5,426 nucleotides of DNA from Planctomycetota bacterium (GCA_024278415.1 JAJRTI010000071.1:1-5426), one strand, 5' to 3'. Numbered from the stretch's first letter, positions 1-5,415 are shown. Translations and numbers: made by a program. Notes: generated by a model not told the origin, from the letters alone.

Positions 1-281
1 ATGAAGACGTTGCGCGGCGCTTTGCCGGTCCAGATGGCGAGGTGAGCCTTCGTCGCCGCGGCCACCGTCACCCTGATCGCGCGTGGGGAGTACGCCGCGC
101 CGATAGAGACCTTGGCGTCGGACAGGAATAGCACCTTCGGGCCTTGCTTGAGGCTTGTGGCCTCCACAACGAAAAAGCTCGCCGCGCCGCGCGGCTTCGC
201 CGGGGCCGCGTGCAGACAAGGCGACGCTAGCGCGGCGACCGCGAGCGCGACTGCTGAGAGGGACGAGCGTGTAGCGATCAT
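1..281 (-). CDS. Secreted protein of unknown function, 3' end beyond the window
   Basis: The reverse strand is open from an ATG at 281-279 to the window edge, giving 93 residues with no stop. The first roughly 26 residues look like a Sec signal peptide: a short basic start (MIATR), a hydrophobic Ala/Val/Leu core at about residues 7-19, and a small-residue cleavage region ending near HAAPA at 24-28. The single Cys at residue 22 follows Pro, so it is a poor lipobox. The mature part alternates short hydrophobic strands (SFFVVEATSL, KVLFLSD, RAIRVTVAAA, HLAIWTG), which suggests a beta-rich domain in the periplasm or outside the cell. I do not recognise the family. A GGAG lies about 9 bases before the start. 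The gene follows the 329-700 gene by 47 bases on the same strand and may share its transcript. Confidence 0.72.
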   Translation of the reverse strand, partial: MIATRSSLSAVALAVAALASPCLHAAPAKPRGAASFFVVEATSLKQGPKVLFLSDAKVSIGAAYSPRAIRVTVAAATKAHLAIWTGKAPRNVF

Positions 282-328
282 CGGTAGGGTCTCCGTTCCG
301 TTGGCATCCCACGAAGCAGCGGCTGGCC

Positions 329-700
329 TCACCGGCCGAAGCACGTGGCCGCGATGACCAGGAGGGCGAGCAGCAGCAGCGACCACACCGTGAGCGTCAC
401 GAGTTGGCCGCCAGAGAACCCCATCGCGGTGCGAATGGCCTCCATGCCCTTCTTGTCCAGCTTGCCCTCGCGCTCCTCCGCGACCACTTGCAGCGCGGCC
501 GGCGCGTCGTCCTCGCGCACGCACACCCAGAAACAGCCTTGGCGCTCCTCGTGCGGCTCCGACTCGGCCTCGATGCTACTGGAGTCGAGGTACGAGACGA
601 TGTACTCCGCCTCCGCGAGATTGAATGCGAAGTAGATGGGCGCCCAGCCGTCGCATTCGTCGTCCACGGGATTTGGCGAAATGGGCATATCGGTTGACAT
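329..700 (-). CDS. DUF2007-like small protein with C-terminal membrane anchor
   Basis: The product is a 123-residue protein. Residues about 19-72 resemble the DUF2007 fold (putative prokaryotic signal-transducing protein): an opening strand (APIYFAF), a helix starting NLAEAEYIVSYLDSSSIEAE, then GCFWVCVREDDAPAALQVV, which matches the usual pattern of a small ferredoxin-like domain ending in a 'V..eda..A..v' strand-helix. A charged linker follows at 74-90. A hydrophobic segment at about 100-120 (LVTLTVWSLLLLALLVIAAT) is one transmembrane helix, so the domain is probably tethered to the membrane. The biochemical role of this family is not settled. I chose ATG 700-698 because the seven residues before it would need a TTG start at 721; another ATG at 688 is possible. 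No strong ribosome binding site is visible. The gene is divergent from the pseudopilin-like gene at 755. Confidence 0.75.
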   Translation of the reverse strand: MSTDMPISPNPVDDECDGWAPIYFAFNLAEAEYIVSYLDSSSIEAESEPHEERQGCFWVCVREDDAPAALQVVAEEREGKLDKKGMEAIRTAMGFSGGQLVTLTVWSLLLLALLVIAATCFGR

Positions 701-754
701 CGGCGGCTTGGGTCGGAACAATCAAGCGACGGCACACGCACAAGGAGTCGCCTC
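701..754. promoter_or_regulatory. Divergent intergenic region with a strong RBS for the rightward gene
   Basis: Only 54 bases separate the two divergent start codons, so any promoters for both directions must sit here or inside the coding sequences. On the plus strand AAGGAG at 742-747 stands 7 bases before ATG 755, which is a near-ideal Shine-Dalgarno site and supports that start. I see no convincing -35/-10 pair on either strand. Confidence 0.5.
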
Positions 755-1189
755 ATGGCTGCACTGAGTTTAGCTTCTCGCGGCAAGGAATCAATGCTGT
801 TCCGCGTTTTTGGGATTGCTGTGCTCCTGGTGCTGTGTGTGATCCTCGCCATGGGCCTGCGCGCGGGGCGCGTTCGCACCGAGCAAAAGGCCATCAGTCT
901 CATCGAAAAAGCGCTGTGGCTCTATCGGCTTGAATATGGGGCATTCCCCGCGCCCGGCCAGGAGCAGGCCGCGCTCCAAGCCCATGCGGGCAACCCGTAC
1001 TTCGACCAGTTCCAACGGCGATGGCCGGAGCGGGCGGGCCTCCGCGACCACTGGGGCCGGCCGCTCGTGATCCGGCCCGGCAAGCACAATCCCCGGCTCC
1101 TCGACATCTATTCCGTGGGTCCGAACGGCCGCGACGAGGCCGGCGACGGGGACGATATCAAGAACTGGCTGAGTGGCCCAAGCAACTAA
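755..1189 (+). CDS. GspG-like pseudopilin-fold protein without a prepilin leader
   Basis: The 144-residue product matches the type II secretion major pseudopilin (GspG, T2SSG domain) over most of its length. After the membrane helix, RTEQKAISLIEKALWLYRLEYGAFP (41-65) corresponds to the N-terminal spine of GspG. The C-terminal half carries the family signature: DHWGRPLVI (98-106), LLDIYSVGPNGRDEAGDGDDIKNW (115-138), equivalent to the DPWG.P, D.YS.G and G(E/D)..DI.NW calcium-loop region. Length is typical for GspG. What is missing is the prepilin peptidase site (G-F-T-L-I-E). The N terminus is instead an ordinary signal anchor with a hydrophobic stretch at about 15-34. It is therefore probably an inner-membrane protein with its soluble domain outside, not a processed pilin. 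ATG 755 has a strong RBS; ATG 794 also has one (AAGGAA) and would start right at the membrane helix. No other secretion genes are in the window. Confidence 0.82.
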   Translation: MAALSLASRGKESMLFRVFGIAVLLVLCVILAMGLRAGRVRTEQKAISLIEKALWLYRLEYGAFPAPGQEQAALQAHAGNPYFDQFQRRWPERAGLRDHWGRPLVIRPGKHNPRLLDIYSVGPNGRDEAGDGDDIKNWLSGPSN

Positions 1190-1223
1190 CATCCAAGATG
1201 ACGGCTGTGCCCACGCGTCTTAT

Positions 1224-1270
1224 CTCATTCTGGGCGGAACGAAGTGAAGCGGGGCATCTTGCCCTGCCTG
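1224..1270. repeat. Possible dispersed intergenic repeat fragment
   Basis: The 116 bases between the convergent stops at 1189 and 1306 contain CATTCTGGGCGGAACGAAG and GCGGGGCATCTTGCCC. This resembles the widespread intergenic repeat usually written cattctgagcgaagcgaag-aatctcgcc, whose accidental translation is '...SERSE...'. The right part can form a 5-base stem, GGGCA (1252-1256) with TGCCC (1260-1264). No T-tract follows on either strand, so it is not a clear terminator. The identification rests on remembered similarity. Confidence 0.35.
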
Positions 1271-1305
1271 CGTCTACTTGAGTTGGCCAAGAATGCGGGC
1301 CAGAA

Positions 1306-2697
1306 TCACCCCATCCCCGCGGCCTTCTTCGCTTCTTGCCACGCGTACAGCGCCATGGTCCAGTTCGCGTTCTTGAGGATGTGCTTGGTGAAGTGGTATG
1401 CGTAGTACGGCCGGAAGTAGAGCCGGCGTTGTGCGACGCGCACCCAGCGCTCCAGGTCCGCCCGGGATTCCGTCCACGGCAACTTGACCCAAGGCACCTC
1501 GCCGGTATCTGGGCGCCAGTCGCCGATCATGGTGCCCGCCTCCTTGACCTCATCGTACACCGGCGTCGCGGGGTACGGCCGAAACACGCCGAAGTTCGCG
1601 GTCGTGGGCCGAATGCGGCAGATGAAGTCGATGGTCTCTTGGATCGTCTCCGGCGTCTCGCCCGGGTAGCCGAAGAACCACGACGTGTGGCTGTTGATGC
1701 CGGCTTCCTTGGTGATGCGGTTGGCGCGCTCGTTGTCTTCGACAGTTGTGCCCTTGCCCATGAGGTCGAGCATGCGCTGGCTGCCCGACTCCGTGCCGTA
1801 GCTGATCTGGTAGACGCCCGCCCCCTTCATGAGCGCCAGCAGCTCCGGGTCGACAGCGTTCACCCGGCTCTTGATGACGATCTGAAGTTTCATGCCTTCC
1901 TGGATGATCGCCTCCAAGATCGCGGCCGCGTGCTTGCGATCGAGGGTGAAATTGTCGTCCACGAACTCCACGTGGCGAATGCCGCGCGCGTAGATGGCCG
2001 CCAGCTCTTCCATGACGTTCTCACGCGATCGCTTGCGGTACGAGCGGCTCGTGTTGTAGCAGAACTTGCAGCCGAACGGGCACCCGCGGGTCGTGGTGAT
2101 CGTGTCCGTGGGCCGCTCACGCACGAGCAGCGTGTAGTAGCGCTTGGTGTCGTACGCGTCGGCGATGAGATCGCGCGCGGGGAACGGGAACGCGTCCGCG
2201 TCGCGCTTGGGGGGTGCGGTGTCGTTGTGCTTCAGCTCCCCCCCCTCCCGCCACGACAATCCCGGCACGTCGGGGGGCGACATCCGGCCGGCCAGCACTT
2301 GGCACAGGCTCACGAGCGCGTCCTCGCCCTCGCCGCGGATCACGTAGTCCACGCCGGGGAAGCCTTCCAGCGCCCACTCCGGCCAAGCCGACGCGGTGGG
2401 CCCGCCCAGCACGACCGCGGTATGCGGCCGCGCCTCGTGAATCGCGGCCGTGATCGCGTGCACTTGCGGCGCGGTCTCCGCGAGCAACGGCATGCCGACA
2501 AGATCGGGCGCGGCGTCGCACGTGCGAGCAAGGATATCCGCGTCGCTGAGGCCGAACGCGTTCGCGTCCATGACTTGCACATCCACGCGGGCCTCGCGGA
2601 GCGCGGCCGCGAGGTAGAGCAGGTTGAGCGGCGGGTAACACTTCTGCCGCACCTCGTGCATGTGCAAGTCGCGGGGATTGATGAGGAGAACCTTCAT
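1306..2697 (-). CDS. B12-binding-domain radical SAM protein
   Basis: The 463-residue product is a two-domain class B (cobalamin-dependent) radical SAM enzyme. Residues 1-150 form a Rossmann-like B12-binding domain: MKVLLINPRD start, PPLNLLYLAAALRE (22-35), DANAFG at 44-49 in the place of the DxHxxG signature, VVLGGPTAS (95-103) and YVIRGEGEDAL (118-128). The radical SAM core follows, with the cluster motif CPFGCKFC (Cys206, Cys210, Cys213; CxxxCxxC) after TTTRG, then EFVDDNFTLD (244-253), the SAM-binding YGTESGS (300-306) and WFFGYPGET (340-348). An aromatic-rich C-terminal segment (about 425-455) follows. The ligand His of DxHxxG is Asn46, so cobalamin, if bound, would be 'His-off', as in the BchE-like branch. 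Members of this class methylate or rearrange unactivated carbons, often in lipids or natural products. The substrate here is unknown. It starts inside the stop of the upstream gene (ATGA, 2694-2697), so it is translationally coupled, and it is the last gene of the operon. Confidence 0.93.
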   Translation of the reverse strand: MKVLLINPRDLHMHEVRQKCYPPLNLLYLAAALREARVDVQVMDANAFGLSDADILARTCDAAPDLVGMPLLAETAPQVHAITAAIHEARPHTAVVLGGPTASAWPEWALEGFPGVDYVIRGEGEDALVSLCQVLAGRMSPPDVPGLSWREGGELKHNDTAPPKRDADAFPFPARDLIADAYDTKRYYTLLVRERPTDTITTTRGCPFGCKFCYNTSRSYRKRSRENVMEELAAIYARGIRHVEFVDDNFTLDRKHAAAILEAIIQEGMKLQIVIKSRVNAVDPELLALMKGAGVYQISYGTESGSQRMLDLMGKGTTVEDNERANRITKEAGINSHTSWFFGYPGETPETIQETIDFICRIRPTTANFGVFRPYPATPVYDEVKEAGTMIGDWRPDTGEVPWVKLPWTESRADLERWVRVAQRRLYFRPYYAYHFTKHILKNANWTMALYAWQEAKKAAGMG

Positions 2698-3818
2698 GTC
2701 CCGGCCTTGTCCTCTCCAGGGGAGCCCTCGCCCGCAGCCCCGCGGCTTCGGCTACCCCTCTCGCCCGGGCGCTGAGCCCGCCACCCCGCGCCTTCGCCTA
2801 CCGGCTGCTTCTCGGCCAGGCATCGCAAGAACTTGGGCACCAGCGGTGCGCCAATGATCGCGGGAAACACGTACTCCGTCGCCGAGAGCAGCAGCCCGGC
2901 GGTGAGCGCCTGCTCCGGCGTGCCGAACCCGTAACGCGGGAGCAAGTAGACCATGGCCATCTCGCGCAGTCCAATGCCCGACCACGCGGCGGGGATGTTG
3001 CTGAAGATAATCACGAGCGGCACGAAGACCATGATCTTGTGGAACGGCACGACCGGGTCGAACCCAACCGCACGGCACACGATGTAGCACGTGATGAGTT
3101 CCGTGGCCTGGAAGACAACGCTGTAGACGAAGAGGAACACCTGCCGCCACGGCCCAATAAGTTCGAACGCGCTCAACAAGTCCGTGAGCAGTTTGTGGAG
3201 CTTGCCGTGGACGCGCTTGGCGAGCGCATACACGAGGCCGCGGCACTTCCACGCCACGATCGGCCCCACCACGAACGCGAGCGGGAATAGGCCCGCGTGC
3301 ACGGGCAACCGCGCGTCGGTGAACGGCAGCGGCACGCGAATGAACACGTCCTCGCCAAAAAACGGGATGCCCAGGAAGAGAAAGAAGAGCACGCCCCAGA
3401 AGTTGAAGAGCTTGTCCAGCACCAGCGAACTCGCGCCCTTGACGAACGGGAAGCCGTGCTGCTTCTGGAGGTACAGCGGCTTGACCAACTCGCCGCTCTT
3501 GGACGGCGCGGAGAATCGGATCGGCCCGGCGCCGAGCCGCACGAACACCGACTCGCCGAAACTCAGATCGCTGCCCATGTAGTTTACGACGCGGCGCCAC
3601 TTGTCTGCACCGAGGATCGTATTCGCCAAGCACGAGAACAGCGTGGCCAGCGCGACGAGCCGCATATCCACCGTGCCCAGCACATGCGCCACGTCACGCA
3701 GTCCGGTCTTGGCGAGCAGGAACCAGAGCAGCCCAGCCGCCACCCCGTACGGGGCCGCACGGCGCAGCCAACTCGGCACGCCCGCGCGCTTGGGAGCATC
3801 GTCGGTTCGCTCGCTCAC
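2694..3818 (-). CDS. Flippase-like LPG-synthase-TM (UPF0104) family membrane protein
   Basis: The 374-residue product is a multi-pass inner-membrane protein of the family of the transmembrane part of lysylphosphatidylglycerol synthase (MprF N-terminal half). Hydrophobic segments lie at about 22-37, 51-70, 131-152, 174-190, 222-248, 262-277 and 303-325. Family landmarks are SAPSKSGELVKPLYL (103-117, the conserved GE), VLDKLFNFWG (133-142) and NIPAAWSGIGLREMAMVYLL (274-293, the conserved P..x.GxGxRE). Stand-alone members without the MprF aminoacyl-transfer domain often sit beside glycosyltransferases and are thought to move lipids or lipid-linked intermediates across the membrane. The start is GTG 3818, overlapping the upstream stop as GTGA (3815-3818). 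Downstream it overlaps the radical SAM gene by ATGA. The last roughly 35 residues (from about 340: GEGAGWRAQRPGERG...) are low-complexity Gly/Arg/Glu sequence encoded by a repeated DNA element and are probably not part of the family fold. Confidence 0.92.
   Translation of the reverse strand: MSERTDDAPKRAGVPSWLRRAAPYGVAAGLLWFLLAKTGLRDVAHVLGTVDMRLVALATLFSCLANTILGADKWRRVVNYMGSDLSFGESVFVRLGAGPIRFSAPSKSGELVKPLYLQKQHGFPFVKGASSLVLDKLFNFWGVLFFLFLGIPFFGEDVFIRVPLPFTDARLPVHAGLFPLAFVVGPIVAWKCRGLVYALAKRVHGKLHKLLTDLLSAFELIGPWRQVFLFVYSVVFQATELITCYIVCRAVGFDPVVPFHKIMVFVPLVIIFSNIPAAWSGIGLREMAMVYLLPRYGFGTPEQALTAGLLLSATEYVFPAIIGAPLVPKFLRCLAEKQPVGEGAGWRAQRPGERGSRSRGAAGEGSPGEDKAGT
2731..2802 (-). repeat. Two 26-base direct repeats inside the 3' end of the UPF0104 gene
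   Basis: On the plus strand 2731-2756 and 2777-2802 both start CCCGC, contain CCCCGCG.CTTCG.CTACC and agree at 22 of 26 positions. Their period is 46 bases, not a multiple of three, so the two copies are read in different frames (roughly VGEGAGW and SRSRGAAG in the protein). The similarity is therefore at the DNA level. Nearby CTCTCCAGGGGAG (2712-2724) and CTCTCGCCCGGG (2758-2769) look like the conserved parts of a GC-rich extragenic repeat. Confidence 0.6.
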
Positions 3819-4873
3819 GACTCAGCCTCCTGCAACAGACGCCGCGCCTGGTCAACAAAGTTCGGGCGATGGATTCGCGTCCAAAGCGTGGCCGGCAGAA
3901 ACACCAGGTTCCACGCGTAGGCGCCGACCAGCGCGCCAAGGTATACCGGCCCCACGACGAGCAAACTCGCCAGCACGTTACCGCGCTTGACGATGTCCTG
4001 GACCGGCCCGTCGAGATGCTTGAGCACGCTCTGCCGGTTCTTCTTCAGGTCGGACACCTTGCGCCGCCGGATGATGTACCACAGGTCCAGGAACGGCAGG
4101 AACATCACGTTCAGCCAGCCCATGTGGATCAGCACGAAACGGATGCTGTTGCGGTGCTTGCGGAACAGGTCGCCGCGGCGCGCGAGCGGTGACACGCGGT
4201 GCAGCACTCCGGTGCGGCTATCGATGACGCTGCGCAATCCCACCCTGCCCAAGCGCCAGCCCAGCTCCTTGTCTTCGCTCAGCACGAAGTATCGGGTGTC
4301 GAAGCCGCCAAGCTTCTCGACCACGTCCCGGCGCATGAGGCAGTTGCAGGTGGCCAGGTAGTCGCACTCCTGAAGCACAACGCCCTGCGGGTCGATCATG
4401 ATCGTCTGCGTTTCTCCGTTCGCGCAGACCGTTTTCACGGTCATCATGCGCTCGCCGTCCGGCGCATGAAAGATCTCCCCGCCAATGCCTCCGATCGTCT
4501 CGTCGCGACACAGGAGTTCGACCATGTGCGACAAGCAAGCGGCGTCCTCGACTTGCGAGTCCGAGTCGAGGAACCACACGAACTCCGCGTCCGTAGCAGC
4601 CACGCCTTGGTTCTTCGCTACGGACGCGCCCAAGTTCTCCCGGTTCGCGAGGAGCCGCACCTGCGGGAACTCTTGCCGCACCATCTCCGGCGACCCGTCG
4701 TCGCTGCCGTTGTCCACCACAATAATCTCAAGGGCGTCGTAATCCTGCGCGAGGAGAGACTCCAAGCAGATGCGCAAGTCGGGCTTGCGGTTCCATGACG
4801 GCACAACGGCGGCGACTTTGCCTTGTGCTGTATTCAATGGACCACGGCCTCGGGTTCGCGTGACGGGTAACAT
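3815..4873 (-). CDS. Membrane-associated family 2 glycosyltransferase
   Basis: From ATG 4873 the product is 352 residues. Positions here count from that Met. The GT-A domain has VAAVVPSWNR (20-29), LEIIVVDNGSDDGS (48-61), LLANRENLGASVAKNQG (74-90), the metal-binding WFLDSDS (100-106, DxD-type Asp103/Asp105), a cysteine-containing acceptor loop with CDYLATCNCLMRR (170-182), and SEDKELGWRLGRVGLR (199-214), whose acidic residues supply the catalytic base. GVLHRVS (222-228) closes the domain. Hydrophobic stretches at about 246-268 and 299-332 suggest membrane attachment of the C-terminal part. It resembles rhamnosyl- or glycosyltransferases that act on lipid or polysaccharide acceptors; donor and acceptor cannot be read. 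It is the first gene of the three-gene operon and ends in a GTGA overlap with the UPF0104 start. A TTG at 4888 would add five residues but lies in the leader hairpin, and a TTG at 4837 is also conceivable. No strong RBS is visible before ATG 4873. Confidence 0.92.
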   Translation of the reverse strand: MLPVTRTRGRGPLNTAQGKVAAVVPSWNRKPDLRICLESLLAQDYDALEIIVVDNGSDDGSPEMVRQEFPQVRLLANRENLGASVAKNQGVAATDAEFVWFLDSDSQVEDAACLSHMVELLCRDETIGGIGGEIFHAPDGERMMTVKTVCANGETQTIMIDPQGVVLQECDYLATCNCLMRRDVVEKLGGFDTRYFVLSEDKELGWRLGRVGLRSVIDSRTGVLHRVSPLARRGDLFRKHRNSIRFVLIHMGWLNVMFLPFLDLWYIIRRRKVSDLKKNRQSVLKHLDGPVQDIVKRGNVLASLLVVGPVYLGALVGAYAWNLVFLPATLWTRIHRPNFVDQARRLLQEAES

Positions 4874-4881
4874 CTCAGCCG

Positions 4882-4950
4882 AGTGCAAAGCGGGGTCTGA
4901 CCTCGCTAGCCCCCACCGATCCCGCGTCGGTGGGAGCAGGCTTTTGCACT
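4882..4950 (-). promoter_or_regulatory. Predicted three-way-junction element in the operon leader
   Basis: The ends AGTGCAAA (4882-4889) and TTTGCACT (4943-4950) are perfect 8-base inverted repeats. Between them sit two hairpins: 4890-4906 (GCG, one mismatch, GGTC / GACC, one mismatch, CGC) and 4909-4937, with a perfect 8-base stem CCCACCGA / TCGGTGGG around the 7-base loop TCCCGCG. In the minus-strand RNA the second stem extends to 11 pairs through a U-G wobble. The outer stem directly abuts the first hairpin. The element ends 8 bases before ATG 4873, so if transcribed it could control glycosyltransferase translation. It could equally be a mobile palindromic repeat. It does not match a riboswitch I know. 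Confidence 0.5.
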
Positions 4951-4974
4951 ACTGCGCGGCGTTCACAACCCCGG

Positions 4975-5078
4975 CCTCCTGGCCCGCCTTTGACCCGCTT
5001 CTTGCGATTCTCAGTTCATCATCAGATCACCAGGACGGTGCGATCTTGCAAGAAGCGAACCAAAGGCGGGCCAGGAGG
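4975..5078. repeat. 104-base element with 31-base imperfect inverted arms
   Basis: The left arm 4975-5005 and right arm 5048-5078 are complementary at 28 of 31 positions: 18 perfect outer pairs (CCTCCTGGCCCGCCTTTG with its complement), three mismatches, then 10 perfect inner pairs (CGCTTCTTGC with GCAAGAAGCG). The loop is 42 bases and codes for nothing recognisable. The size and arms suit a MITE-like or REP-like element, or a very stable leader hairpin. No target-site duplication is obvious at the edges. Confidence 0.7.
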
Positions 5079-5121
5079 AACATCCAGGTGAGTCGCTGTT
5101 AGTGCCTTAGGGCAAATCTCG

Positions 5122-5137
5122 CGACAACATGTTGTCG
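5122..5137. repeat. 16-base perfect palindrome
   Basis: CGACAACATGTTGTCG reads the same on both strands with no spacer. This is the geometry of a dimeric repressor operator, but no gene start lies to the right within the window, and the palindrome sits among other repeats, so it may simply be part of the repeat cluster. Confidence 0.45.
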
Positions 5138-5195
5138 ATGTCGCTGAACGCCAGCACGGGGCTTGTCCCCAATAGCGCTGACTTAAGCGATTCTG

Positions 5196-5415
5196 TTGTC
5201 CCGCAGGGACAATTGAGACTAGCCCAGCACTTCAGTGCTGGGAACGCGGATTGCCGAGCGGTCTGTAGTCCCGTAGGGACGGCTGAATGCCGTGAACGAC
5301 CGCAGATTGGCGATTCGCCGATGTTCAGCCGTCCCTACGGGACTCGCCATTTGCCGTACACGGCGCCACTCCCAGCGCTGAAGCGCTGGGCTATTTTCGG
5401 CTGTCCCTACGGGAC
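5196..5415. repeat. Mirror-symmetric REP/BIME-like hairpin array
   Basis: Six hairpins of two kinds are arranged as an inverted duplication. Kind P has a GTCCC / GGGAC stem with a three-base loop: 5196-5212 (extended to TTGTCCC / GGGACAA), 5268-5280, 5331-5343 and 5403-5415. Kind Q has a CCCAGC..TTCA..GCTGGG design: 5223-5242 and, on the opposite strand, 5371-5390. The order is P-Q-P then P'-Q'-P'. The P-to-Q distance is 23 bases in both halves and Q-to-P is 47 versus 49. The two inner P units extend into a 21-base perfect inverted repeat (5267-5287 with 5324-5344), and a smaller palindrome GGCGATTCGCC (5309-5319) lies in the spacer. No coding gene overlaps. No RAYT (REP-associated transposase) is in the window. 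Confidence 0.8.

Noticed and set aside
112..357. An 81-codon plus-strand open frame
   Set aside because: Overlaps the signal-peptide-bearing minus-strand gene; no RBS or domain.
1250..1305. Rho-independent terminator between the convergent genes
   Set aside because: Only weak 5-base stems are present (GGGCA/TGCCC and TGGCC/GGCCA) and neither is followed by a T-run on either strand.
1336..2775. A 479-codon open frame on the plus strand opposite the radical SAM gene
   Set aside because: Its translation is Arg/Val/His-rich with no domain, and it is the GC-driven antisense shadow of a gene with intact catalytic motifs.
3297..3920. A 207-codon plus-strand open frame across the UPF0104/glycosyltransferase junction
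   Set aside because: Low-complexity Glu/Arg/His translation antisense to two well-supported genes.
4199..4798. A 199-codon plus-strand open frame opposite the glycosyltransferase
   Set aside because: Antisense shadow; the opposite strand encodes the complete GT2 motif set.
4882..4888. TTG at 4888 as the glycosyltransferase start
   Set aside because: It lies inside the closing stem of the leader element and adds only five residues before an in-frame ATG at 4873.
4975..5078. Integron attC site
   Set aside because: The arms lack the conserved RYYYAAC/GTTRRRY core sites and no integrase or cassette gene is nearby.
4770..5102. A 110-codon plus-strand open frame over the leader palindromes
   Set aside because: It runs through the inverted repeats and the start of the glycosyltransferase gene, and its translation shows no recognisable domain.
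5196..5415. CRISPR array
   Set aside because: The repeats are short palindromes in inverted orientation with uneven spacing, not direct repeats separated by unique spacers of constant length.
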